The position numbers and the translations under genes are program-made. The notes below the pieces were generated by a model. The model was not told the origin of the DNA. It ran no database searches and saw only the letters and a list, made by a program, of their open reading frames with translations. From positions 1 to 35,096 of the forward strand of contig CAJYUW010000032.1 of NCBI GenBank assembly GCA_913778205.1: a stretch of DNA of 35,096 bases, read 5' to 3'. Numbering within the stretch: position 1 is the first letter of the stretch; each line of letters starts with the position of its first letter. Shown piece after piece: positions 14,958 to 23,869 of the stretch. Source of the stretch: an uncultured Curtobacterium sp. (GTDB lineage: Bacteria; Actinomycetota; Actinomycetes; Actinomycetales; Microbacteriaceae).

Positions 14958-15881
14958 TCAGCCCTTGAGGCCGGACCCCGTCACGCCCTCCACGATCTGC
15001 CGCTGGAAGACCAGGTAGAGGATGATGAGCGGCAGCGCCGCGAGGATCGCGCCCGCCTGGATGTCGGCGTAGCGCTGACCGAAGCTGCCCTGGACCGTGG
15101 CGAGCCCGACCGGGATCGTCATGAGGTCCGGGTTCGACAGCACGAACAGCGGCAGCAGCAGGTTGTTCCAGACCCCGACGAACGTCAGGATCGCGACCGC
15201 GGCGATGACCGGACGCGACAGCGGCAGGATCACCGACCAGTAGATCTTCCACATGCCCGCACCGTCGATGCGCGCGGCCTCCTCGAGCTCCCGGGGGATG
15301 CCGTCGAAGAACTGCTTGAAGATGAACACCGCGATCACGGCGGGCACCTGCGGGAAGACCACCGACCAGTAGGTGTTGAGCAGGCCGACCGCGTTGAGCT
15401 CCTGGAAGATCGGGATGATCAGGACCTGCGTCGGGATCATGATGCCCAGGATGATGAGCAGGAACGCGACGTTGCGACCGCGGAACGCCAGGCGGGACAG
15501 CGCGAACGCGGCCATCGAGGCGAACAGCACCGTGAGTGCGGTCGTCACGAGGCTCGTGACGCCCGATGCGAGGTACCAGTTCCAGATGTCGCCCGCCTGG
15601 AACAGCGCCGCGTAGGAGTGCAGCGTCGGGTTCCAGTTCGACAGGATCGCGTTCGCGCCGAGTGCGGCGACGCCGTTGTCGGACAGCGACGTCTTCAGGG
15701 CGAACAGGCTCGGGATGAGCCAGATGATCGCGAAGACCGTCAGGACGACCGCGGCGACGACGTTGAAGCCCTTGCCGGACACGCCGATCTTCGCGGCGTT
15801 CGAGGGAGCGGCGGCCGAGACCCCGGAGCGGAGTCGGGGCCGGGCGGTGGTGAGGCTCTCGGTGGTGGTCACGTCAGGCAC
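14958..15881 (-). CDS. Carbohydrate ABC importer permease (MalG type)
   Basis: 307-residue inner-membrane permease with about six helices and the cytoplasmic EAA loop EAARIDGAGMWKIYWSVILP that docks the ATPase. Forms a heterodimer with the product of the preceding gene. Its GTG start at 15881 overlaps that gene's stop by 8 nt, indicating translational coupling; an alternative GTG lies at 15872. Last gene of the binding-protein/permease operon, ended by the hairpin at 14901-14944. Divergent GH51 arabinofuranosidase suggests arabino-oligosaccharides as the transported sugar (inference). Confidence 0.93.
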   Translation of the reverse strand: MPDVTTTESLTTARPRLRSGVSAAAPSNAAKIGVSGKGFNVVAAVVLTVFAIIWLIPSLFALKTSLSDNGVAALGANAILSNWNPTLHSYAALFQAGDIWNWYLASGVTSLVTTALTVLFASMAAFALSRLAFRGRNVAFLLIILGIMIPTQVLIIPIFQELNAVGLLNTYWSVVFPQVPAVIAVFIFKQFFDGIPRELEEAARIDGAGMWKIYWSVILPLSRPVIAAVAILTFVGVWNNLLLPLFVLSNPDLMTIPVGLATVQGSFGQRYADIQAGAILAALPLIILYLVFQRQIVEGVTGSGLKG

Positions 15882-16839
15882 CGATCTCTCGCTTGGCGGC
15901 AGCGCGCTCGACGAGCTGCCGGATGACCGCGATCGCGACGATCACGATGAACAGGAGCACCGACGCCGCCGACGCGGCACCGAGCCGGTTGTCGGTGAAG
16001 CCGACACCCGTGATGAGCTGCAGGGAGACCTGGGTCGAGATGCCCGGGCCGCCGTTCGTCATCAGGTACACCTGGTCGAAGATCTTCAGGCTCGCGATGA
16101 TCTGCAGCAGGATGACGAGGGTCGTCGTGCGGCCGAGCAGCGGCAGCGTGATCGACTTGATCTGCTGCCAGCTCGACGCGCCGTCGACCGCGGCGGCCTC
16201 GTACAGCTCGCGCGGGATCTCCTGGAGCCCGGCGAGGTAGAGCACGAAGTTGAACCCGAGGGTCCACCACACCGTCGCGATGGCGACACCGATCATCGCC
16301 GTGTTCGGGCTCGCGAGGACGCCGGCTCCGGGGGTGATGCCGAGCGCCTGCTGCACGGACGCGAAGAGCCCGGTCGCCGGGGTGAAGATGAACACCCAGA
16401 TGAGCGAGATCGTCGCCGACGGCAGGATGAACGGCAGGAAGAACGCCAGCCGGAAGAACCACTGGCCGCGGTTCATCCGGTTCGTCAGCACGGCGAAGAC
16501 GAACGCCAGGATGACGAGCGGCGGGGTCGTGTAGAGGGTGAACTGCAGGGTGTGCCAGAGCGACGACCAGAAGTCGGCGCGTCCGAGCATCTCGGCGTAG
16601 TTCGCGAAGCCGGCGAAGCTGCCGAGCCCGGTCCGGACGGTCGAGGTGTTGAAGAAGCTCGAGACGATCATCCAGACCGTCGGGCCGAGCAGGAAGGCCA
16701 GGTAGAACAGGCCGAAGGGGGCGAGGAACAGCCATCCGCTGCGGCCTTGGCCGCGGGTGGTGCTGCTCGCACGGGTGCGGAGCCGCCCCGGGACCGTTGC
16801 GGCCTCCGTCGGGCGGGTCAGGACTGGTGCTGCGGTCAC
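15874..16839 (-). CDS. Carbohydrate ABC importer permease (MalF type)
   Basis: 321-residue permease with six predicted helices, a Gly/Pro-rich second segment (GWLFLAPFGLFYLAFLLGP) and the EAA loop YEAAAVDGASSWQQIKSITLPLL. Partner of the MalG-type permease. Start GTG at 16839 with GAAAGG about 9 nt upstream, 24 nt after the binding-protein stop. No ATPase gene is present in the operon. Confidence 0.93.
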   Translation of the reverse strand: MTAAPVLTRPTEAATVPGRLRTRASSTTRGQGRSGWLFLAPFGLFYLAFLLGPTVWMIVSSFFNTSTVRTGLGSFAGFANYAEMLGRADFWSSLWHTLQFTLYTTPPLVILAFVFAVLTNRMNRGQWFFRLAFFLPFILPSATISLIWVFIFTPATGLFASVQQALGITPGAGVLASPNTAMIGVAIATVWWTLGFNFVLYLAGLQEIPRELYEAAAVDGASSWQQIKSITLPLLGRTTTLVILLQIIASLKIFDQVYLMTNGGPGISTQVSLQLITGVGFTDNRLGAASAASVLLFIVIVAIAVIRQLVERAAAKREIGA

Positions 16840-16863
16840 GTCGTCGTGCCTTTCGCGCGGGGC

Positions 16864-18228
16864 TTACAGCGGGCTGGGGGTGTTGAGGTAGGTGCTGAGC
16901 TGGCTCTTGATCGCGGAGAGCGCCGCCGCGGGGCTCGCGGAGCCCTGCTGCACGAGCGCGAGCTGCGCGCCGACGGTGTTCTCGAACGTCGAACCGGAGC
17001 CGCCGTACCAGGCCGGGTCGTCGAAGACGGCGCTCTCGGCAGCGGAGGCGTAGTCGGACTGCGGCTGGAGCTCCTTGTAGGCCGTGCTGTCGAACGTGGG
17101 CATGTAGGCCGGCACGTGGCCGCCCTCCGCCCAGGTCATGCTCTGCTGCAGCATCTGCTTGATGAAGAGCAAGTGCGCCTTGCGTTGCTCCGGCGTGCGG
17201 TCCTTCCGCGGCAGGATGAACGTGTGCGAGTCCGCCTGCGTGGCCGGCTTGTCGAACAGCTGGGGGATCGCGGTCATGCCGAACTTCAGGCCCTTGACCG
17301 ACTGGGCCGTGCTGATCTCCCACTCGCCCTGCATGAAGAACCCGGCCTTGCCCGTGAACATCAGGGTCTCGGCGGTGGCGTAGTCGAGGCCTTTGTTGAG
17401 CCAGCCGTTCTTCACCCACTTCTGCGTCATCGCCGTGACCGTGCCGTAGGCGTCCTCGTCGACCGTGAGCTTCGCGCCGCCGTCGCTGATGAACGGCGTC
17501 ACGCCCTTGATCTGGTTGTACATCGTCCAGAAGAAGCGCCACGGGGTCGCGACCTCGCTGACGTTCGCGACGTTGAGCGCGACGCCGCCGGTGACCTTCG
17601 ACACCGCGGCGAGTGCGGCCTCGAAGTTCTCCAGGCCGGACAGGTCCTTGAGCTTCCCGTCGCTGTCGATCAGGCCGGCCTTCCGGCACACGTCAACGTT
17701 GTAAAAGAGCACGAACGGGTGCGTGTCGAGCGGGATGCAGATGTTCTTCCCGTCGGTCTTCTGCGCCGTCCACGCCTTCTGGTTGAAGTCGCTCGCGCTC
17801 AGGCCGACGCTCGCGAGGTCGTCCGACGTGATCGGGTCGAGGAGGTCCCCGTCCCAGAGCGGCTTCGCCCGGGTGAGGTGCGCGACCGCGACGTCCGGCG
17901 GCTTGTTCCCGACGGTGGCGAGTGTCACCTTCGAGTAGTACGGGTTGCCCCAGGCGAACGTGGTCGCCTGGATCGAGGACGGACCCCCGTGCTGCTTCGC
18001 GTAGCCCGCCTCCATCTGCTGCATCCGGGCGCCGTCGCCGCCGCCGAACAGGTTCCAGAAGACGAGGGTCTCCGGGTTGAGCGGGGCACCGGCGATGCCG
18101 GCGGCGAGCGGGCTCGAGCAGGCCGCGAGCGGCAGCACGGTGGCGGCCGCGGCTCCTGCGGCGAGCAGGCTGCGCCTGGTGAAGGACCCGCCGCGCGGCT
18201 GCACGGGCGGGGTTGGTCGGATCGGCAT
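16864..18228 (-). CDS. Extracellular sugar-binding lipoprotein of the arabinoside locus
   Basis: 454-residue family-1-type solute-binding protein. The signal region has a twin-arginine-like FTRRSLLAAG followed by a hydrophobic run and lipobox LAAC, so it may be a Tat- or Sec-exported lipoprotein. The mature part has the typical LVFWNLFGGGDGARMQ start and aromatic sugar-site segments. Start ATG at 18228 with GGAG 7 nt upstream. First gene of the importer operon, transcribed from a promoter carrying operator copy 1 (18361-18372). The adjacent GH51 gene suggests arabinose-containing oligosaccharides as ligand. Confidence 0.93.
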   Translation of the reverse strand: MPIRPTPPVQPRGGSFTRRSLLAAGAAAATVLPLAACSSPLAAGIAGAPLNPETLVFWNLFGGGDGARMQQMEAGYAKQHGGPSSIQATTFAWGNPYYSKVTLATVGNKPPDVAVAHLTRAKPLWDGDLLDPITSDDLASVGLSASDFNQKAWTAQKTDGKNICIPLDTHPFVLFYNVDVCRKAGLIDSDGKLKDLSGLENFEAALAAVSKVTGGVALNVANVSEVATPWRFFWTMYNQIKGVTPFISDGGAKLTVDEDAYGTVTAMTQKWVKNGWLNKGLDYATAETLMFTGKAGFFMQGEWEISTAQSVKGLKFGMTAIPQLFDKPATQADSHTFILPRKDRTPEQRKAHLLFIKQMLQQSMTWAEGGHVPAYMPTFDSTAYKELQPQSDYASAAESAVFDDPAWYGGSGSTFENTVGAQLALVQQGSASPAAALSAIKSQLSTYLNTPSPL

Positions 18229-18360
18229 GGCATCACTCCATCGGGACGGGCCGAGCGGAACAGGGTCGGTGTTCCGCACCGGTGCGGGGTCGCAACCCCG
18301 TGGTGGGGCTCCGTCCGCTGCTCCGGTCGGGACGACGTGCCGTTGGGGCACCATCGCTCC

Positions 18361-18378
18361 GTGAGCGCTCACATTAGC
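18361..18378 (-). promoter_or_regulatory. Importer promoter with LacI-type operator, copy 1
   Basis: Perfect palindrome GTGAGCGCTCAC (18361-18372) placed directly after a -10-like TAATGT (18373-18378, reverse strand). The same 12-mer recurs at 18442-18453 on the other promoter. No convincing -35 hexamer was found. Confidence 0.72.
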
Positions 18379-18426
18379 GCTGGACACGCCGGAGCACCAC
18401 CCCTTTCGCCCGTGCCGCGAACCGGC

Positions 18427-18453
18427 TAGCGTTGATCCCGGGTGAGCGCTCAC
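18427..18453 (+). promoter_or_regulatory. Arabinofuranosidase promoter with LacI-type operator, copy 2
   Basis: -10-like TAGCGT (18427-18432), predicted start near 18439, then the perfect palindrome GTGAGCGCTCAC (18442-18453). Operator just downstream of the start point, mirroring copy 1; centres are 81 bp apart. Confidence 0.72.
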
Positions 18454-18492
18454 TTTCGTGTCACCCCGACGCACGACGATCGAAGGAGATCC

Positions 18493-19995
18493 ATGCCCCG
18501 CACACACCTCGTCCTCGACGCCGCGTTCACCGTGGGGCCGGTGCGCCGTCGCCTGTTCGGTGGCTTCGTCGAGCACCTCGGACGACACGTCTACGACGGC
18601 ATCCACGAGCCCGCGCACGAGACCGCGGACGAGCACGGCTTCCGCAAGGACGTCATCGAGCTCGTCAAGGAGCTGAACGTGTCCGCGATCCGCTACCCGG
18701 GCGGCAACTTCGTCTCCGGGTACAAGTGGGAGGACGGCGTCGGACCCGTCGACCAGCGTCCCCGCCGCCTCGACCTCGCATGGCACTCCACCGAGACCAA
18801 CGAGGTCGGCCTCCACGAGTTCCAGCACTGGCTCGACCAGGTCGGCTCCGAGCTCATGCTCGCCGTCAACCTCGGCACGCGCGGCACACAGGAGGCCATC
18901 GAGCTGCTCGAGTACGCGAACATCGACGCCGGCACCGCGCTCAGCGAGTACCGCCGCTCGAACGGCCGCCAGGAGCCGTTCGCGATCAAGATGTGGTGCC
19001 TCGGCAACGAGATGGACGGGCCGTGGCAGCTCGGTCACAAGAACGCGGAGGACTACGGCAAGCTCGCCGCGATGACCGCGAAGGCGATGCGGCAGATCCA
19101 GCCCGACCTCGAGCTGGTGGCCTGCGGCTCGTCGGGCGCGTCGATGCCGACGTTCGGCGAGTGGGAGCGCACCGTCCTCGAGCACGCCTACGACGACGTC
19201 GACTACATCTCCGCGCACGCCTACTATGAGGAGGGCGGCGACATGTCGACCTTCCTCGCGTCCGGCGTCAACATGGACCACTTCATCGACACGGTCACGA
19301 CGGCGGCAGACCACGTCAAGGCGCACAAGAAGTCGGACAAGCGCATCGACATCTCGTTCGACGAGTGGAACGTCTGGTCGATCAGCAAGTGGAACGAGCA
19401 GCAGAAGACGTTCGAGCTGCAGGACTGGCCGGTCGCGCCGCGGCTGCTCGAGGACGTCTACACGGTCGCGGACGCGGTGGTCGTCGGCGGCCTGCTCATC
19501 TCCCTGCTCCGGCACGCCGACCGCGTGGCGTCCGCGAGCCTCGCGCAGCTGGTCAACGTCATCGGGCCGATCATGACCGAGCCGGGCGGCCCGGCCTGGC
19601 GCCAGACGACGTTCTTCCCGTTCTCGCTGACCTCGCAGCTCGCGAACGGCACGTCGCTGCAGGTCAAGGCGTCGGGTGACACCGTCGACGGCGGCAAGTA
19701 CGGTCAGGTCCCGGTCGTCGACTCCGCCGCCACCGTGGAGGACGGCACGGCCGCGGTGTTCCTGGTCAACCGCCACCAGACCGAGTCGACCACCGTCACG
19801 ATCGACCTGGCCGGCATCGGCGCGGACGGCGAGGTCCGGGCCCAGGGGATCTGGGAGGACGACGTCCACCTGGTGAACGACCTGTCCGGCACCGACCGCG
19901 TCGGCCTCCGGACGAACGAGACCGTCCGCCGCGACGGCGACACGATCACGATCGAGCTCCCGCCCGTCTCCTGGACGGCGGTCTCGATCGGCTGA
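18493..19995 (+). CDS. GH51 alpha-L-arabinofuranosidase
   Basis: 500-residue enzyme removing terminal alpha-L-arabinofuranosyl groups from arabinan or arabinoxylan fragments. Family motifs: FGGFVEHLGRHVYDGI at the start, RYPGGNFVSGYKWEDG (67-82), acid/base E173 in WCLGNEMDGPWQ and nucleophile E290 in ISFDEWNVW, then the C-terminal beta-sandwich. No signal peptide, so it is probably cytoplasmic and acts on imported oligosaccharides. Start ATG at 18493 with GAAGGAGA just upstream; the in-frame GTG at 18442 is inside the operator and is not credible. Divergent from the importer operon with shared operator type, so the two form one substrate-induced unit. Confidence 0.96.
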   Translation: MPRTHLVLDAAFTVGPVRRRLFGGFVEHLGRHVYDGIHEPAHETADEHGFRKDVIELVKELNVSAIRYPGGNFVSGYKWEDGVGPVDQRPRRLDLAWHSTETNEVGLHEFQHWLDQVGSELMLAVNLGTRGTQEAIELLEYANIDAGTALSEYRRSNGRQEPFAIKMWCLGNEMDGPWQLGHKNAEDYGKLAAMTAKAMRQIQPDLELVACGSSGASMPTFGEWERTVLEHAYDDVDYISAHAYYEEGGDMSTFLASGVNMDHFIDTVTTAADHVKAHKKSDKRIDISFDEWNVWSISKWNEQQKTFELQDWPVAPRLLEDVYTVADAVVVGGLLISLLRHADRVASASLAQLVNVIGPIMTEPGGPAWRQTTFFPFSLTSQLANGTSLQVKASGDTVDGGKYGQVPVVDSAATVEDGTAAVFLVNRHQTESTTVTIDLAGIGADGEVRAQGIWEDDVHLVNDLSGTDRVGLRTNETVRRDGDTITIELPPVSWTAVSIG

Positions 19996-20035
19996 GGACG
20001 CCTCGGCGCACGCTGCGGCGGGCGTCGAGTGAGCA

Positions 20036-20075
20036 CAGCGGGTGCCGGGTCGCGTCAGCGGCCCGGCACCCGCTG
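20036..20075 (+). terminator. Hairpin terminator after the arabinofuranosidase gene
   Basis: CAGCGGGTGCCGGG (20036-20049) pairs perfectly with CCCGGCACCCGCTG (20062-20075), 41 bp after the stop. The rest of 19996-20220 contains a -10-like TACGGT (20164-20169) for the next gene and nothing else I can identify. Confidence 0.75.
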
Positions 20076-20220
20076 CCGTGTGCGGTGCGCCGCGAGCGGC
20101 CGGCCTGGAGGCGCGGGTCGCCCCCGTCGGTACGGCGCGCGCACCCGACACGTGTGGGTTGGGTACGGTGGTGGCAGGGATCGTCGCCCGTCACCGGGGC
20201 GGCCGTGGACAGGAGCGGGA

Positions 20221-21531
20221 TTGACGCAGGCACCACCCCGTCGGACCGTCCGGGCCACGGACACGGGCCCCATCGTGCTCTCGGGGCTCCGGGCCGCGTG
20301 GGAGCCGCTCGCGAAGCAGGCCGTGGTCGCCGCCCTGATCGTCGGCGCCGCCGCCGCCAGCTCGCTGCTGCCCGTGTGGTTGACGGTGACGGACGCCACG
20401 GCGATGTGGACCGGCGTCGGCGTCGCGGTCGTCCTGCTCGGCCTCGCGGCGCTCATGGTGCACTCGCGCCGCCTCGCGCAGGCCGAGATCGTGCTCCCGC
20501 TGCTCGACTTCGTCGCGATCGGGTTGCTGCGCTTCGGCACCGGTGAGTCCCGATCGGTGTTCCTGGCGATCATCATCCTCCCGGTGATCTGGATCGCCGC
20601 CGGTCACGGGCGGTGGCGCGTGCTCGTCCCCCTGGTCGGGACGGTCGTCACGCTCCTGCTGCCCCTGGTCCTCGCCCCCGGCCGGGTGTTCCCCGCGAGC
20701 GAGGCCGTCCGGCTCGTGATCGTGGTCGTCACGTTCGGGGCGGCGGCGGCCGTCGTCAACGAACTCTCGCGTCGGTCGCTCCAGCAGCTCACCGTCGCCC
20801 AGCGCTCCCGCCGGGTCGCCGAGGCCGAGGTGACGCAGGCAGCGCTCGTGCAGCGCTCCCTGCAGCCCGTCGACGGGAACGGTCTCCCGGCGGCCGTCCG
20901 GGTCGCGGGCACGTGCGTCCCGGCACGGACGGTCGGTGGCGACTTCTACGACTGGTACCCGACGCCGGACGGTGGGATGGGCTTCACGCTCGGCGACGTC
21001 ATGGGCAAGGGTGTCGGGGCCGGCATGATCGCCGCCGCGGTCCGCGCCGTGATCCGCAGCAGTCTCGGCGAGCCGGACCCCGCGCTCGCGTTCCGGTGGA
21101 CCTCGGCGGGGCTGAGCACCGGGTCGGTCGACATGGTCAGCGCGCAGTTCACCACCTGCTTCCACGGCCGCATCAGCGTCGACGGGACGCTCCGGTGGGT
21201 CGACGCCGGGCACGGGCTGACGCTCGTGCGCCGGGTCGCCGGTGGCAGCGAGTTCCTGCGTTCCGCCCACCTCCCGCTCGGTGTCGGAGCGGGCTGGACG
21301 AGCGAGGAGACCGACCTCCAGCCCGGCGACAGCGTCGTGAGCGTGAGCGACGGCGTGCTCGACCTCTTCGGCGGCGACCTCGAGTCCCTCGACCGGTGGC
21401 AGGCGTTCGTCGACGAGCGCGACGACGTCGACCAGATCGTGGCCGACGTCACGGCGCTCGCCGAGGTCGGTGACCGCGCCGACGACGTGACGGTCGTCGC
21501 GGTGACGTGGGGTGGCGACCGCTCGGCCTGA
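20221..21531 (+). CDS. Membrane-anchored SpoIIE/PP2C-type serine phosphatase
   Basis: 436-residue protein with about six N-terminal membrane helices (30-180), a short coiled linker (SLQQLTVAQRSRRVAEAEV) and a cytoplasmic PP2C-like SpoIIE domain. Metal-binding motifs are intact: GGDFYD (239-244), GDVMGKG (258-264), DAGHG, SVSDGV and the C-terminal RADDVTVV. Such phosphatases usually dephosphorylate anti-anti-sigma factors or signal in partner-switching; no sigma, anti-sigma or STAS gene is adjacent, so the partner is unknown. Start TTG at 20221 is chosen because AGGAG lies 5 nt upstream and the reading frame above it is low-complexity. Confidence 0.88.
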   Translation: MTQAPPRRTVRATDTGPIVLSGLRAAWEPLAKQAVVAALIVGAAAASSLLPVWLTVTDATAMWTGVGVAVVLLGLAALMVHSRRLAQAEIVLPLLDFVAIGLLRFGTGESRSVFLAIIILPVIWIAAGHGRWRVLVPLVGTVVTLLLPLVLAPGRVFPASEAVRLVIVVVTFGAAAAVVNELSRRSLQQLTVAQRSRRVAEAEVTQAALVQRSLQPVDGNGLPAAVRVAGTCVPARTVGGDFYDWYPTPDGGMGFTLGDVMGKGVGAGMIAAAVRAVIRSSLGEPDPALAFRWTSAGLSTGSVDMVSAQFTTCFHGRISVDGTLRWVDAGHGLTLVRRVAGGSEFLRSAHLPLGVGAGWTSEETDLQPGDSVVSVSDGVLDLFGGDLESLDRWQAFVDERDDVDQIVADVTALAEVGDRADDVTVVAVTWGGDRSA

Positions 21532-21579
21532 GCGGCCGCGGTCGTGACGTCCGCGCGGACCCCGACGATCCGGGGGCCC

Positions 21580-21775
21580 GACGGCGGTGCCGTGCGGGCC
21601 GGATCGGCGCGCCGGGCGTGCACCGTGCCTCCGGCCGGAGGCCGCATGTCGGGCGCGCGTCGTGCCTCCTGACGGGGCCGTGCGTCGTGGCTCGTGGCGG
21701 GGCCGCCTGCCGGGCATGCGCCGCGCCTCCGGGCCGGGCGTGCGTGTCGGGCGTGCACTGTTCCTCCAGGCCGGT
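21580..21775. repeat. Cluster of degenerate REP-like half-sites
   Basis: Four decayed copies of the right-half motif: GTGCCTCC at 21625 and 21662, GCGCCTCC at 21723, TTCCTCC near 21761, each followed by GGCCGG-like or related GC-rich sequence and interspersed with GGGCGTGC. They fill the gap between the phosphatase and the next membrane protein; no intact hairpin like those at 4380 or 14901 remains. Any open frames over it appear to be chance. Confidence 0.5.
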
Positions 21776-21814
21776 GCTCGGCCACCTAGGATCGTGCCGA
21801 CGGAGGGGGACAGC

Positions 21815-22111
21815 ATGACCGGACTGGCCGACTGGGAGACCGAGGGGGCGACTGCGCGGGCGCCCCGCCCCGGGGACGGCGTGCGGGCGCCCGCCGGCGT
21901 CCGGGCGTTGACGTGGACCGGGAGCGTGCTGGTCCTCGTGGCGGTGGTCCTGTACGCGCTCGCGGCCGGTACCGCCCCCGTGACGGACGGCACAGCGGTG
22001 CACGGGTTCGCTCCGTTCGTGGTCCTCGTCGTCGTGGCCACCGGTGCGGCGGTCCTCGGCGGGATCGCGTTCCTCCTCCGGATCCTCGCCGGGGTGCTCG
22101 CCCTCCGCTGA
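21815..22111 (+). CDS. Small two-helix membrane protein, unknown function
   Basis: 98-residue protein with a charged 30-residue N-terminus and two hydrophobic helices (about 33-52 and 67-95) separated by a short Thr/Gly loop. No recognisable domain. ATG at 21815 is preceded by GGAGGGGGA and by a -10-like TAGGAT (21787-21792). Convergent with the next membrane gene. Confidence 0.75.
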   Translation: MTGLADWETEGATARAPRPGDGVRAPAGVRALTWTGSVLVLVAVVLYALAAGTAPVTDGTAVHGFAPFVVLVVVATGAAVLGGIAFLLRILAGVLALR

Positions 22112-22126
22112 GTCGCCGGGAACCGG

Positions 22127-22369
22127 TCAGCGCTGTCGAGCGCCGGACGCGAGGCGACGCTCGCGGCGCGCGGTGACGACCGCGGCGACCGTCACCGGGA
22201 TGCCCGCGATCCCGGCGAGGAAGCAGACCGGTCCGATCAGGCCCATGCCGATGTTCGCGCCGCCGCCCTCGGGCGCGAAGACGACGGACACGACGAAGGC
22301 GACGCTCCCGAGGAACCCGACGGCGAGCAGGACCGTCGCGACGATGTACAGCTTCTCCGAGTCACGCAT
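22127..22369 (-). CDS. Small two-helix membrane protein, unknown function
   Basis: 80-residue protein starting MRDSEKLYIVATVLL, with two transmembrane helices (about 7-30 and 40-64) and a basic C-terminus (ARRERRLASGARQR). A longer frame to 22429 would add only arginine-rich residues. No family recognised; the start lacks a strong ribosome-binding site. Confidence 0.68.
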   Translation of the reverse strand: MRDSEKLYIVATVLLAVGFLGSVAFVVSVVFAPEGGGANIGMGLIGPVCFLAGIAGIPVTVAAVVTARRERRLASGARQR

Positions 22370-22513
22370 GGGTCGTCCGTCCGATCTCGTCCGTGTCCAA
22401 CGCATCCTGCCACGGCCGCGACGGCGCACATGCCGGAGCAGGCATGGACGTCACGGCCCGGAGTGCCTGCGCCCGGCGACGGGTCCTGCGGTTGCATGGG
22501 GACCGGAGGCACG

Positions 22514-23143
22514 ATGACGCACTGGACCGGGACGCTCGACGCGTTCCACGACGCGGCCCGGTGGTTCGCGGTCACGGTGGCAGACCTCGACACCGGGCGT
22601 CCGGACGACTGGCACCGACCAGCCCTCGGTGCGTGGACCCGGAGCGACCTCGTCGGACACACCGTGCGGGCACTGCTGACCGTCGAGCAGTACCTCGCCG
22701 GCGGGACGACGACGTCCCGCGCCGGCACGATCGACTACTACCGGGCGGTCCGCTCGTCCCTGGCCGACGCGTCGGCGGTCGCGGAGCGCGGACGGGAAGC
22801 GGGCCGCGACCTCGGGACGGACCGCAGGGGCGCGGTCGACGCGATCGTCGGTCGGGTGGTACGTCGCCTCGGTGGGGGTGCGCCGGACGCGCGGGTCGTC
22901 ACACCCGTGGGGGAGTGGCCACTCGACGCGTACCTGCCGACGCGGGTGTTCGAGCTGACCGTGCACACGATCGACCTCCGGACCGCAGCCGGCCTGGCGG
23001 TCGAACCGCCGGTCGCGGCCGCGCGCGAGGCGCTCCGGGTGCTCGGACTGCTCGTGGCCGACGCCGGCCCCGAGGACGCTCCGGCGCTGTTGCGGGCGCT
23101 CACCGGACGGGGCCCGCTGCCGTCCGGGTGGTCCGCGCTCTGA
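22514..23143 (+). CDS. Mycothiol-dependent maleylpyruvate isomerase-like (DinB-fold) protein
   Basis: 209-residue protein of the actinobacterial maleylpyruvate isomerase N-terminal family. The metal triad spacing of that family is visible: H49 (SDLVGHTVRAL), E147 and H151 (VFELTVHTIDL). These zinc proteins isomerise maleylpyruvate or use mycothiol in detoxification; the exact reaction here is unknown. Start ATG at 22514 with GGAGG 4-5 nt upstream. Stands alone between unrelated genes. Confidence 0.82.
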   Translation: MTHWTGTLDAFHDAARWFAVTVADLDTGRPDDWHRPALGAWTRSDLVGHTVRALLTVEQYLAGGTTTSRAGTIDYYRAVRSSLADASAVAERGREAGRDLGTDRRGAVDAIVGRVVRRLGGGAPDARVVTPVGEWPLDAYLPTRVFELTVHTIDLRTAAGLAVEPPVAAAREALRVLGLLVADAGPEDAPALLRALTGRGPLPSGWSAL

Positions 23144-23261
23144 GCCGGCGGAGCGAGGGCGGGAGTCACGCGGTGAGGGTCACGTGAGGATCCCCGGCGG
23201 GGCCGTGAGGAGTCCGTCAGGGGCACCCGCCCGGGACCCGCCGGTGGTGCACGGTACCGGA

Positions 23262-23789
23262 GTGCACTCGACCGTGAAGCCGCATCCACTCACCGAGTTC
23301 CGGACCCGCCACGTCCACGTGTGGGGCCGGGAGACCGTCCACCCCGCGGGCCGCACGCTCTGGAGCTCGCGCACGCTCGTCGTCTTCCCTCCCGGGACGA
23401 GCCCTCGTGAGCGGTTCCTCCTCCGGGCCCTGCACGTCTGGGGCGTCGTCGGGGCGCTCCCGGCCCTCGGCGTGATGGCGGCGCTGAACGGGTCGGCGCT
23501 GTGGGGCACGCTCGCGGCCGTCGTGCTCTACGGTTCGGGGTTCCTGGTGCTCCGTCGCGCGACCCGCCGCACGCGGCCGTCGGTCCGGACGCTCACCGTG
23601 ACGACCTTCCACGGCGGCGGTCATCCCCGGGGACACGGAGACGCACGGCTGCTGGCCGGCTCGCTTGACGCGTTGCTCGTGTACGAGCGCGCGGCGCTCG
23701 CCGGGAGCATCAGCCCGGTCGACTTCGAGCTGCTCTGGGCGGACGTCTGGGGCTCGCTCCCGGCGACGCCGCGACGGGGTCGGGCGTGA
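23262..23789 (+). CDS. Conserved-looking membrane protein, unknown function
   Basis: About 175 residues. N-terminal soluble part (PLTEFRTRHVHVWGRETVHPAGRTLW), one hydrophobic hairpin of two helices (HVWGVVGALPALGVMAALNG and LWGTLAAVVLYGSGFLVL), then a soluble C-terminus with LLAGSLDALLVYERAALAG and VDFELLWADVWGSL. No domain recognised. Start uncertain: GTG at 23262 or 23274 both fit; the longer frame to 23184 is Pro/Gly-rich and unconvincing. Confidence 0.7.
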   Translation: MHSTVKPHPLTEFRTRHVHVWGRETVHPAGRTLWSSRTLVVFPPGTSPRERFLLRALHVWGVVGALPALGVMAALNGSALWGTLAAVVLYGSGFLVLRRATRRTRPSVRTLTVTTFHGGGHPRGHGDARLLAGSLDALLVYERAALAGSISPVDFELLWADVWGSLPATPRRGRA

Positions 23790-23869
23790 ACGGCCGGGGC
23801 GAGCCGGTCGCGGCGGAGGGGACGGAACCGTCCGACGAGGGCGACGCGGTGGTACTCGGGTACGACTGA
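23786..23869 (+). CDS. Possible 27-residue coupled small ORF
   Basis: GTG at 23786 overlaps the preceding stop in a GTGA junction, a common coupling arrangement. The peptide is acidic (VNGRGEPVAAEGTEPSDEGD then AVVLGYD). No homology known to me; it may be a chance ORF. Confidence 0.25.
   Translation: MNGRGEPVAAEGTEPSDEGDAVVLGYD

Noticed and set aside
18442..18492. Upstream GTG start for the arabinofuranosidase
   Set aside because: That GTG is the first codon of the operator palindrome and there is a good ribosome-binding site before the ATG at 18493.
18229..20151. Extension of the binding-protein frame across the arabinofuranosidase locus
   Set aside because: The extension crosses both operators and is antisense to the GH51 gene; the lipoprotein signal peptide starts at 18228.
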